A program made the translations under genes and the position numbers. This document shows, one piece after another, positions 22,484 through 34,300 of a DNA stretch of 64,000 bases. The stretch lies in contig CP141144.1 in the NCBI GenBank assembly GCA_035235625.1, positions 20,829,014-20,893,013 on the forward strand, in the 5' to 3' direction. Below the pieces are notes generated by a model, which had not been told where the DNA came from, searched no databases, and saw nothing but the letters and a program-made list of their open reading frames with translations. The stretch is from Saururus chinensis (lineage: Eukaryota; Streptophyta; Magnoliopsida; Piperales; Saururaceae). The first letter of the stretch is position 1, and each line of letters opens with the position of its first letter.

Positions 22484-25432
22484 CTATGTATTTTTAAAAT
22501 TTTTAAAGTTAAATACATAAAAATTAGAGTATTGTACCTTTTGACTTTTTTTATAAGAATAATTTAATTAAGAGTTAAATCGGTAGCTAAACCTATATGA
22601 ATTGAAAGTAGATAGAAAGAGTTTTGAAACACCACTAAGAACGTACGAATCAGGGTTCGGATGAGGGAGATACGACCGTTCAAAGTTGATCATATGGCGC
22701 ATGACCCGTTTACTCAAATTAGATGCATAAATTAGTCATTTAAATTACTTTACAGGCCTGATTATTTTTGGTGATGAAAATTAATAAAAAATAGGCTCAA
22801 CTAGCCTATTTAGCCCAACTCCTAAGGGCATTAGGAATTCTAATTCTCGTGCTTATAAAAAGGCTAATTAGGGCTTATGGAAGGGGGGTTAACTTTGACC
22901 ATTAAGGGAAGGAGGAGGAGCCGATGGAATTTTTCGGTGAGGCTCTAACGGCGGTGGATCAACGACAAATTGACAATTAAGGTAGGATCCTTGTCTTAGA
23001 CTTCTAGTCGAGCTTAGTGTAGTTTTTGCTAATTAAATATAAATGTAATTTACTTAAATAGTGACTTCTGCAACTAATGTTCATAATTATGTGGAACATA
23101 AATTATTGTATGTTTGTTGACCGGTTCTTTTTCAATGGAGGCCAGCCAGATATCGGCTGGACTCAAGGCTATGGTGGTCTAAATCGCCTCTGGACGGCGG
23201 ACCGACCAATCCTGGCCCTGCAGCCAGTTGAGGTGGCTGTAGCTGAGTCGTCGGTGAATTATTTGTTATAGAGAAGGGGTTATAGCATTTTGGCCTTGGC
23301 ACCAGTGAGTGGCCATGGGACGGAGGTGAGGCTAGGCCATCGGATTTGTTGCTTGGTGGTGAGCCAACCAGACCTGGCCTCGTGCCTGGTCGTGGAGGCC
23401 ATTCATTCAGCCAGCAGGTCTGCCCAGAGAGAGACGACATTGGAAAAAAAAGGGTGGCGGCTTTGGCCCCAACTAGCTATTGGGTGGCGGCGGCTAGACC
23501 CATTAGGATTGCCGCCCGTTACCTCATTATGGCGGCCAGGGGTGGTGCCACTAGATGCAAAAACACCTTTGGCCGAGCGCTGGGAAGATGACCGGGTCGT
23601 CTGGGACCCAACCCAAACCAATTAATTCAAGACCCGAACCGGGTCTATATTAAAAAAAGAAAATAAAAAGGGGATCATTGAACCAAGTCCAATTCAAGAG
23701 GCTATACTTCTTCAAAAAATTTAGAAAAATTATCAGTGACCAAGTTTGGGAAAAATCTCAAAGTATGTAAAATGACCCTTTTACCCCTTGTAGTTAAATT
23801 ATCGTGTAATAACCACTTACCTGACTTAGGGGCTCCGATTCACTGGACTATGAGTGATCTTGAAAATTGGGAAATTTTTTAATGAGAGTTTAATGGGTAC
23901 TAAATATAGGCCAAATTACTTAGTAAGAAAAAATCCTAGTTAGTGGTTAATTGACCATTTTACCCTTAGGGTTAATCATAAATCATTAAGTTAACCAAAG
24001 TCGGTTTAAGGGGCACACGACCCCAGTAAACGCCAAGAAAATTACACCGAGTCTATGAAGTCAAGTGGTACTATTGAGCCCAATTTTGGACTATTTACAT
24101 GTCAATAAAACTTTAAACAAAATAACAAAAATGCCACTATGAGCGGACCACCCACATTCAAGTAAATGGAAGCGCGAGTTAATTTGAAAATGCAGCCTTG
24201 GGAGAGGGTAAAAAATAGATGAGAAATGAGATGACCAGGATAACCTAAGGGAGGGTACTATACTTTAAGTGGTAAAATTACCCTAATGCCCTTAGGGTAG
24301 TATGTTATGGTTCCACCAAGACTGATAACCTAGCTACCAAGCACTAGGGTACCCTATAATGATGATTAAATGGCTTTAAATGGAAGGGGTGTGACTAGTA
24401 GGTGACATGAAAACCTTTACAAGTTATAGTGTGAAAGGATAGAAGGAGAAGAACTCTAATTCTGAGGATTTAAGGCAATGTATTACAAGTGTCTGCAACG
24501 CAGCACAAAAATCCATTAGGATATTATATACAAAACTCTTGTAATGCATTAGAGTTATTTACACTCTTGGGCTTGGGCTTAAATTTGCTGAGCCATGGGG
24601 ATGTGGGTCAAGCTACTGTTCAGCAGTCTACTCCAATGTTGGAGTCCTATATCTAGAGATTTCTTCGAGAGTTGAGTTATCTCTAAGTGATTACATATTT
24701 GATAGTACTAATTATTGAACAAACGTTGTGATATAATTAATAACATTATTTAATATTGCTTGTTTAATTAGAAAAGTAGATTGATTAAAGGACTTTCATA
24801 AAATATAGGTTGGTTGAAAATACTTAAGCATTGCATGTGTGATGCTATGCTTCTTAGGATAGTGTAGTTAAAGGCAGAACTATGTTGGGATCCGATCTTG
24901 TTAGAAACATTGGAGATGTTGTATGATGAGTACGTAAGCAACTAACATCAGATGATATTGACCCGATCCGAAAAATATTAATAAAACCTTTTTTCCCCTT
25001 TCGAAGCTCTTCTCTTTAGGGCGGAGAGGTTCAGTTGTTGTCATTGTTGTTGTTTGGTTTGGTTGGTTGCAGGTTCTCCAGGTGACGACAAGTGAGACCA
25101 AAGTTAATGAGCACAGGATGAAGTTCCTCGTTTATGCAATTTTGGTACATAAGTATAGCTTTGGCGTGAGTGTCAACTTATTTATTTTTAGACAGATGAC
25201 AAACTTGTACTTTGATGGATGATCTGTTCTTATTGAATTTTTAAAATGTGTAATAATATCATATGATTTGATATTCATATTTGTGAACCCCAATTATCAT
25301 GACTTGGATATTTAATTGAATGGTTTGTTTTGTATTTAAGAAAGAAAAAAAATTCTCGTGAAAGAAAAAAAAATTTCGTGACTTACCGTTTATACTATTT
25401 TAAAAAGGATTTTAAAAATCTGGGTCGTGACA
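22484..25432 (+). mobile_element. Gypsy family-A LTR, near full length (about 2.95 kb)
   Basis: The start, truncated by roughly 20 bases, aligns with the 1606 LTR at TTAAATACATAAAAATTAG. The end is TTAAAAATCTGGGTCGTGACA. Landmarks are the TATA-like GCTTATAAAAAGG near 22851, a GC-rich middle (23120-23620), and an AT-rich 3' part. This is the longest uninterrupted family-A copy and serves as the reference that shows 6366-8182 plus 10753-11222 to be one split LTR. The expected TTGGTAGNTGAG does not follow it, so it is probably a solo or broken LTR. Open frames within the GC-rich middle have no recognisable protein. Confidence 0.8.
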
Positions 25433-25543
25433 GTTTATTGTTTAGTAATTTGTATTTGCATGCTTGATTGTTGTAAATTGTTGATAAAATTTTAATTTTT
25501 AATTGGTGCACCACCCCCACAGGCTCGTGACCGCCACGCTTCA
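25433..25543 (+). mobile_element. Remnant of a copia 5' LTR
   Basis: The segment lies between the end of the gypsy LTR and the tRNA-type primer site. It ends ...CGCTTCA, consistent with an LTR CA terminus. Only about 110 bp is left, so most of the LTR is missing or was never recognisable. Confidence 0.45.
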
Positions 25544-25544
25544 A

Positions 25545-25556
25545 TGGTATCAGAGC
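25545..25556 (+). other. Primer-binding site, initiator tRNA-Met type
   Basis: TGGTATCAGAGC is the standard primer site complementary to the 3' end of plant initiator tRNA-Met and marks the start of a retrotransposon internal domain. It is not a tRNA gene. Confidence 0.9.
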
Positions 25557-26826
25557 CTAGGATTGGGGGCTTAGTCGCTGATTTGATTAAAAATCAAATC
25601 AATTTACCCGATCTAGGGTTTTTGTATGCTAGAAAAGGGGAAACCCTTAATTTGTCAATCTACATGTGCTATCCATAGGGCTTTTATGATTAAGTTGAAA
25701 TTGAATGCTTATGGGACTAATTCACACTATTTGTTTGCTAGAAAGTTGTTGATTAGATAGTTAATTGCTTTAAGTGCTTTTGGGCATGCCTAGGGGCAAA
25801 AGGGCCTTTTCCCCTTGTGATTTTTGTCCAAATTAATTCTCTAATCACTTCCTGCCTACACACCCACTTGCTGGTCAGCAAGATTAAATTAAACTCTATG
25901 CTATAGCATATGCCAACCCTCTGAAGATCCCCAACAGGGCTAGAGTTTTAGGTCATGTACAGTAGGTGTGTTTGGCGGTGGTGTAATTGAGCTTTCTACT
26001 AAAGATTTTCAAAATTTCATAACTGTGATTGATCAACCTAAGAGGTGATTGATCGGGTCGAGGAATATTTTTGACAATCATTTTATTGATCAATCAAGAC
26101 ATGAAAATCAACTTATGTTAGCTTTATCAATCGAACAATCCAGGAGATGATTGATCAAAATGTATATGATGATAAACACCAAGTTTACAATTGTTTGAAT
26201 GATCGATTGCTCTTCAAAGCAATTGATTGGTTTGATAGAGTTTCAAATGATTTCATTTTTATTTTTGGTTTTGAACAATGGGATGCATCTCTTTGAAAGA
26301 GGATTCATACCAAAGTCATATAGAGAGAGTTTTTCACTCAGAAAACACAGAACTTTGGTTTTCTTCTCAAGTTTTCATCAAAATATCCTTTTTTTCTCTT
26401 TTCTACAGAAGAGATGAGAAGAAAAGATTTGGCCTATTGTTCCAAATGAGAAAGTAGCTTTATCTTCAAGAATATAACTTGCAAATAAAGGAAGTAAGCT
26501 TCATTGTATCTTGAGAATAGGTTTTCGGGATTCCCAATTACACACAAAATTCCAAGATTGGTGGGGGCAAATACTATTTTTAGGAAAGTAAAAATATGGT
26601 TTGAAGCAAAGTGTGTTGTAGTATATTTTCTACAATGAATTCCAAGCTTTGAAGTGATTTCTACATGAAATTGATTAAGCTTTTTAGCCATTGTACAAGT
26701 TTGAAGTTTGGAGCATTCCTACCATTAATCAATCACAAGGTACAAGAATTCACCACCCACAAACTAAAAAAAGTATTTTGACTTAAAGAAATGTAGGACA
26801 ACACCGCAACTAAGTCTCTCCATCAC
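25557..26826 (+). mobile_element. Untranslated leader of the copia element
   Basis: This stretch of 1.27 kb lies between the primer site and the gag start and has no coding signal. It holds repeated GATTGATC/GATCAATC words (26020-26240) and a 75-bp segment (25912-25986) that matches DNA upstream of the BUD13-like gene. The small open frames here (26199-26417 plus, 26434-26691 minus) are not recognisable. Confidence 0.5.
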
Positions 26827-29800
26827 ATGACTGAAAGTTTCATCAAGCTTGATTTGTTTGATGGTGGAGACTTTTTATATTGGCAAAGGAAATTACATTT
26901 CCTTCTCATTGTGTTTAAGATCGCTTACGTGCTCATTACTCCAAAGCCCATTGAAGATGACAATGAAACAGTGACACAAGCACATAAACATGAAGGTCAT
27001 ATTCTCAATGCTATCTTTAATGCCATATTTGATCTCTACCAAGGTGTTGAATATGTCAAAGCCCTATGGGACCAACTTGAAGCAAAATACCTCACAAAAG
27101 ATACTACAAGTAAGAAATTTTTAGTTGGTCAATTTCATAATTTCAAAATGGTAGATGGATGAATCTACTGTGGTCTCCGCCACAATAGAGAAGCTACATC
27201 CTTCATAGAAAAACTTTAAGAAAAGTCTTAAACACAAAAAGGAAGAACTTTCCCTTGAGGAATTAGCCTCCCAATTTAGGCTTGAGGAAGGAACAAGAGT
27301 CTATGAAGACAAAGAAGAGTGCAACAACTTTAATATGCATGCCATGGAGAAAGGACAAAACTCCAAGAATTTAAGCAAGGGTGGACAAATACTCAAAAAG
27401 CAGCTATCCCAATAACAATGTTGGCCAAAACAAGAAGAAAATGGTATGTGCTTCTATTTCAAGAAATCGGGATATTACAAAGCTAAACATCGCTTCTATT
27501 TAAAGAAGAAATTTGTACAAGACACAGAAGAAAACTATGTTGTTGTAATATCTGAGGTTAATAACCTCGATGATGATGTTTCTTGGTGGATTGATGCTGG
27601 TGCAAACCGACATATGTGCAAAGACAAGATATCATTTGTGATATATGAAAATGTGGAGGATGATACCGTCCTCTACATGGGGAATTCTTCAACGGCTTAG
27701 GTGAAAGGCAAAGGAAATATGGAACTTGAATTCACTTCTAGAAAAATATTGACTCTTACCAATGTGTATCATGTGTCTGAGATTAGAAAAAATCTTGTAT
27801 CAGGAGGACTCTTGAATAAGTTTAGGTTTAAACTTGTATTTGAAGCTGATATGTTTGTGTTGGCTAAGGGCAAAGCCTTTGTTAGAAAAGGCTATTTGAA
27901 TGAATGGATGTTTAAGCTTAATATTAATAAGAAGGATGTTTGTGTTTATATACTTGATTTTCTTTTTTTTGTCATGGTATTTAGGACATGTGAATACTAC
28001 AAAAATGAATGAAATGGTCAAGTTGAATTTAATTCCTAAGTATGAACATGATATGCATGATAAGTATAAAATTTGCATGCAATCAAATATTACTAGATAA
28101 CTTTTCCAAATGTTCAAAGGTCATCCTCTTTACTTGATTTAATATATAGTGATGTATGTGACATGCATGTTATCCTACTAGAGGTGGAAAGAAATATTTT
28201 ATTACTTTTATTGATGATTGCTCTAAATATTATGTTTACTTGTTGAATGGTAAAGATGATTTTTTAGATAAATTCAAGTCATTCAAAGTTGAGGTTGAAA
28301 ATATGTGTAGTTCCAATATAAAACGTCTCTATTCGGATAGAGGAGGTGAATATCACTTTTCAAATTATTGTGAATCAATTGGTATAATCTATAAGACCAC
28401 ATCTCCATACACTCTACAACAAAATGGAGTGGCTGAAAGAAAGAATAGGATATTGACTAAAATAGTAAATTTCATTTTATTATATTCATGTTTGAGCATA
28501 GGTTTTTTGGGAGAAGCATTGTTGATAGCTTATCACATACTAAATAAAGTTCCTTAAAAGAATTTGAAGGTTACTACTTATGAACTATGTAAGAAAAAAA
28601 TATCTAATCTTAATTAATTAAATGTTTGGGGGTGTAGAGCTATTATTTCTATACCTAAGAGGAAGAAATTATGCAATAAAGACTTTGAACCCATTTTCTT
28701 GGGCTATGCCCAACATAGCAAAGCACACAGATTTTTAGTTATTGAACCAAATGAGTAGATTGAAATAAATATTATTCTTGAATTGAGGGATGCTATATTT
28801 TGTGAAAATGTCACTATAATTTCTAAGAATTGTGGATTCAAGTGTTGAAGGTGAATCATTAAATACAATTATCCTATATACACTAGAGAACAAGACAAAT
28901 GATGAAGTAGAACATAGAAGAAGTAAAAGAATAAGGACACAAAAGATTTTTAGTCCATATTTTATGATCTACTTAATTGAATGAACAAGAGAAGACAATT
29001 CTTAAGAAACAAATTTTATCTTATTAATTGACTTAGATCCTCTTATATTTGAAGAAACTATGAAATCTCAAGACGTAGGTTTTTTGATAGATGCTATAAA
29101 TGAGTACAAGGATTCCATAATAGGTAATAAAACTGGGAAACTTATTGATTTTTACTACCCAGTTCAAAAATAATTAAATGCAAATGAATCTTCAGAAAGA
29201 AAATAAAGATTGATTGAACCATTTATAAATATAAGGCTTGATTGGTAGCAAAGAGTTTTACTCAAAAGGAATGTATTGATTATCTTGATAGAGATACCCC
29301 GATAATTAGAATATCCACCATAAGTATATTAATAGCCTTAGACTTTATTTATAGTTTTAATATTCATCAAATAGATGTGAAAATAGTTTTTCTTAAGAGC
29401 TAGTTGGATGAGGAAATATACATGGAGAACTGGAAGGTTTTGTAATAAATAGATAAAAACACAAAGTTTGTAAACTTATAAAGTCCTTATACGATCTCAA
29501 AGAACCTCTAAAACAATGGCATAAAATTCAGAATCTGATAAGTGCCTCTATAGTAAGTTTCATGATAGTAAAGATGTTATAATTTACTTATATGTTGATG
29601 ACATGTTAATTCTTGGGACTGATATTGATAGCATAAATGATATTAAATATTTTTTGTCATCAATTTTATAATAAAATATATGAATGTTGCTGATGTTATC
29701 TTATAATAAGTATTATTAAATAAGATAACAGTCTAATGTTTTCTCAAAGTACGGATATTACTTTTGTGGTAAGAAAGCAAAGTAGATATACTAGTAATAT

Positions 29801-30310
29801 TAATTATCTACATTGGTAAGCTGTGAATAGAGTATTGAAATACTTAAGATGAATAATGAACTATAGAATTTTCTATTGTGGATATCTTACTACATTAGAA
29901 GGATTCTCATATGTTAGTTGGATTAATGACCATGATGATTATTCATCAATGAGATGATGTGTATTCACTCTTGGTGGAGAAGTTGTTTCTTAGGGATGTA
30001 AGAAACAAATAATTCTAACAAAATCTACTATGACATCTCAGCTTGTAGCATTACATACTAACAACAAAGAAGCTAGATGATTGAGGAATTTATTGTTATA
30101 AATTCATGTTAGGCCTAAGCTAATGCCACACATTTTTATACATTGTGGTAATGAGTCCACACTAGTATGGGTATATAATGTGTATAATGAAAAGTCTATG
30201 CATATTGGACTAAGACGTAGTTATGTTAAAGAGTTACTCTCCAATAGAGTGATAAATATGGACTATATAAGATCAAGTCAAAATTTAGTAGATCCTTTGG
30301 GATGAGATTG
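26827..30310 (+). mobile_element. Decayed Ty1-copia retrotransposon, gag-pol
   Basis: Copia order is preserved. Gag (UBN2-type) starts at 26827 with FIKLDLFDGGDFLYWQRKLH and a KALWDQLEAKY motif. A zinc-knuckle remnant is at 27446, the protease (WWIDAGANRHMCK) near 27580, GAG-pre-integrase sequence at 27700-27930, and the integrase core with LYSDRGGEY and QQNGVAERKNR at 28240-28557. A heavily mutated reverse transcriptase follows (about 29040-29700, YVDDM near 29600). The RNase H tail at 30123-30305 contains MHIGLRRSYVKELL and YIRSSQNLVDPLG. Many stops and frameshifts break it, so it cannot make a functional polyprotein. Confidence 0.92.
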
Positions 30311-31384
30311 AAGCCTGTTTAAATATTGTTACTTTTAATGAAAACTCAACTTGTCACTTGAAGAGATTCAATTTCTTAAGTTTAAATAGTAAAATACATC
30401 ATAAATTATAACGACGAGCACTTAGAAAAATATTAAGTCATCCCAAGGAGATTGAGATTTACCTACACAACCTCATCTCAATGCTATTATTTAACGAGGT
30501 TATAACCTAAAGTGGTGAAATTAGAAAGAAATTTTCTTATAATTTTATTTTTTTTATATTTTTATTTTATATAATAAATAATTAATAATATTGTGAGATT
30601 TTTATAATTTCAGTCATGTATCTAATAGTGCAACAATACTCTTTCTAACTCTGACTTTCTCAAATAACATAAAAAATATTTAATATTTATTTATAATATT
30701 ATAATATATCTAAATTCTTTATGTTTGACTATGCAAAGATAACATATAAAATATTAAGTTAAAAAATAAATAATAAAAAAATAAAATTACCTACATACCT
30801 GACCCAACCAAAATAGGGTTAGAGTTTAAATTTTCAACTCTATTCATAAATAGGGTACCCAACCCAATTTAAATGTGGCCAAACCCTAACTGTATCAATC
30901 ACGTATGGTAACCCTGTCATACTAGAAGTAAAAACTAGTGATAGAAATAAAAAATGACAAAGATTGCATTTTCATAACTAGTAGTTATAACCGGATATGG
31001 TTTTCAAATAGTTACTTAGGGTACAATCAAATCAGAATGCAATTTCAAAAGAAAAGACCACAGGTTAATGGTCATCCTAAACTTGCAACTAAGTTATTTC
31101 AGGAATAACATAATGATGTTTTACATAACCAAACTAAGTTACCCGACATAAACTTCCAAATTGAATAGAGACTGCATTAACATAGACATTGCATAATATC
31201 ACATTTATAGAAAATACAAGGACATCAAAATTTTCATTTATAAAAGCATTGTTTGACAACCTATAAGCATTCCACATCAAACCTTCTATAATGTATAACA
31301 AAAAATGACCCTTGAAGATAATCATTATAACTAGTGACCTTATCACCGGCACTATAAATTATAGAGCCTAATTATTATCAGTTT
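30311..31384. other. AT-rich region between the copia element and SDA1, with a hAT fragment
   Basis: 30311-30700 probably includes the copia 3' LTR, but its borders are unclear. 30780-30890 is, on the minus strand, closely similar to the subterminal part of the hAT element at 16431 (GGGTTGGGT, TTGAAAATTTAAACTCTAACCC, GGGTCAGGTATG), so a second fragment of that family. 30900-31384 is SDA1 3' flank with nothing else visible. Confidence 0.5.
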
Positions 31385-34300
31385 TCACTTCCACGCTTTC
31401 TTTCCCGTGAACTGTTTGCCTGATCGCTTTTGCTGCTTCCTTCTCTCCTGTCGGGACCTTGCCACCTTAGCTCTTTTGGCAGCTAGAGGCATAGACTTCT
31501 TGTGCTCTTTCTGACGATTGCTCATCCCACCAGTCTGCACATAAATTACCACATTGCAGGCATTAGAACAAAAGAAAGTCCATGTCAGCATCTATAGATT
31601 ATATCAACTTTCCAAAGCAGTCATCAACATAAATAGACTCAATATCTAACTCTTAAATCAATGTAACACATAATTTGAAGGAACACCAAAATTAGGAATG
31701 GTATCACGATTGCTTCTAGAACTCTTCTCAAATAAAAATGATAAACTTCAACCCTGCTGATTATCCATCCACATAAATAATAAAAAGATCCCTTCCCGTC
31801 GTAAAAGCAATCCAAACAGAGAAAATTCTATCTCGTGCACTACTTAAAAACAACTCAAGTATAAATGATAAACAAAGTAAAAAAAATGAAGGCAAACCTT
31901 TTTTTGTTTGACAGCCGCTCGGGCTTGGTATTTCCCCCTATCTTCTCTTCCTGCTTTCAATAATGCAAGTCTTTGCTGCTTGCTTAGCTTTCTTCTTATG
32001 TTAGCCTACGTGCACAAATATAAATAAATACAACAAATATGATGAACAAGTTAATGTTCCAACCACTGGAAGAGAAGTTCTAACAGTTTTTAAAAATATG
32101 ATATTCTTCACCTCAAGTTTAGAAGGGTCCACACGCATTAAGCTTAGCTGCTCAGAGCTAGGAATTTTAAGAGTGGGCACTTTTGATTCTGAACCTTTCC
32201 GCAATAGACCATGCTGTTCTAAGGCTATCTTTGCTTCTTTCTTCGCCTGGTGACAATATACATGTTATCGTTTAAAGTTAGAAAAACACAGAGAAGAACA
32301 AAATTTCATTTGAATTAACATTTCATCTCTTTTTCAATTTTTAATCCAATAAAACAATTAATAGAAATTATCCAAACAAAAAACAATCAATAGATATTGT
32401 TCAAATTCTCATTTTCAGGCAGATAATTAAAAAAATTCCGGTGCCTAGAACATGATGCCTATAATCAGAAATGCTGCCACCACATTCATGCAGAAAGCAA
32501 GCATGCATGCAGGAGTATACAAAGGATAATCCGTGAACCACAGAAACTGGTAGCTCACGTTCCAAGAAACCACCGATTAAGCAGGTCACAAAATTACTAA
32601 CACAAAATGAAAGGCTGCAAAAATGTTGGAACAGACAATTAATAAAATTTTGGCCTGTTGGTATAATCCTGAAGCTCCTGTTTTAACTTTTATAACCCAC
32701 CAATCCCTATATGATTTTGATTAACGAAGACAGCCAACAGACATTATAGAACATACTGATTCGTAACATACCTTCAGTTCCTTAATCCGTTGAAAATCTT
32801 CATTTGAAAGTATGCCATCACCTGAAGTAGTTGAAACACATCCAGACTTTTCTGCTGCTAACCTTTTCAATGCTCGAAGACTCACATCTGCAGCATTAAG
32901 CTGGTCAATTTGATCAAGAAGCTTTCTCTTCCTAGTTGAAGTTACTTTACTCTCCCCTTCATCATTAGTACCATCAATTTTGCCCACTTCCTCTTCCTCA
33001 TCAACATCATTATCATCATCATCGCTTTGATCGGCATCTACATCATCATCTTCAATTTCTTTTTCTTCAGGGTCACTTCCATCAGCATCAACATCTTCCT
33101 CTTCTTCCTCCTCCATATCTGTTTCCTCCTCTTCGTCTTCTTCTTCTTCTTCTTCTCCATCCTCCTCTCCTCCTCCATTTATATAATCCATTTCTTCTTC
33201 AGAAAGAGGAGTTGCCCCATCATCTGCATCAAATGCATTTTCTTCATCATCAGTACTAGAAAGTTCAGATTCACGATCATGTTGTAGCAGCTCAACGCCA
33301 GGAACATCATTGGCAATGTCTCTTTCTCCAAACGCCTTGGGTCTTGCTTTTGGGTTACTAGGACGCCCTCTATCTTTTTTCACCAATAGGGAAGGGCAAA
33401 CCTGAAAGTAAGAAGGATATCTCTAAAGTTAAAATGGGTTATTGCAACAGCATATGGATTCTATAGCTGTGACCAATTTACACTAGGCTTTCAGTAAATT
33501 CCACATAAGAGGAGACAAGCCCATAAGAAGGAAAATTTTATGAATATTCAAAGATCTGATAGAAAAGTTGAACTTGGTGGTAAAAACTGGATTTGGGTCC
33601 AATATGTATGATGATACATGAAAAATATTGCACGAACAAAAGATTTATAACATACCTCTCTGAATAATGTTACCAAGGAACGAGCTGCTGATGAAACTCC
33701 TTTCTCATGCGACTTCTTATATAGAACAAGATCTTGAAGTAAATCATCTGTCATCAGCTGTCATGTAGAAATGGCCATATTCATGAATCATGAGAAAGCA
33801 CGCAAGGAATTCATCATCAACAGGGTATGGAAAAATTAGGAGCTAACTAAAAAGGGAACAGATAACAAAAAGTTTAAAAGTCCAGGAGCAGTTTCAGGCA
33901 AGCCAAAGAAAGAATGTTGATCCCACAAGCCAAATTAATTATCAAATGAAATAAAAACTTTTAAAGAAAGAGGTCTGGTCCGGTACCAGTGGCATTCGCA
34001 GACAGATCTCTCTCACAGAGTTCAGGCCCACAGTGATTGCCTAGTCAGAAAACAATAATTTATTAAATATTTTCAAGAAAACTTTGAAAAAGGACACAAC
34101 AAATAGTTACATGCTACCTCTGAACGAGAACGGTCATGTATGAACTGATTCACTATTTGTCTGAACAATGGTTCTACAGCATCAGGAGGCACCTACTCAT
34201 ATACAGATAGCAAAATTAAGAATAACACAAAATCTAAACAATATTTCACTAGATAGGTAACTTCTAATAAGAGGCATTACCATATCATGACACGCCTGAA

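Noticed and set aside
25545-25556. TGGTATCAGAGC as part of a tRNA gene
   Set aside because: It is the retrotransposon primer-binding site; no cloverleaf surrounds it.
33027-33287. Phe/Ile-rich plus-strand frame of 86 codons
   Set aside because: Antisense of the Asp/Glu-rich SDA1 segment (GAA/GAT runs read as TTC/ATC).
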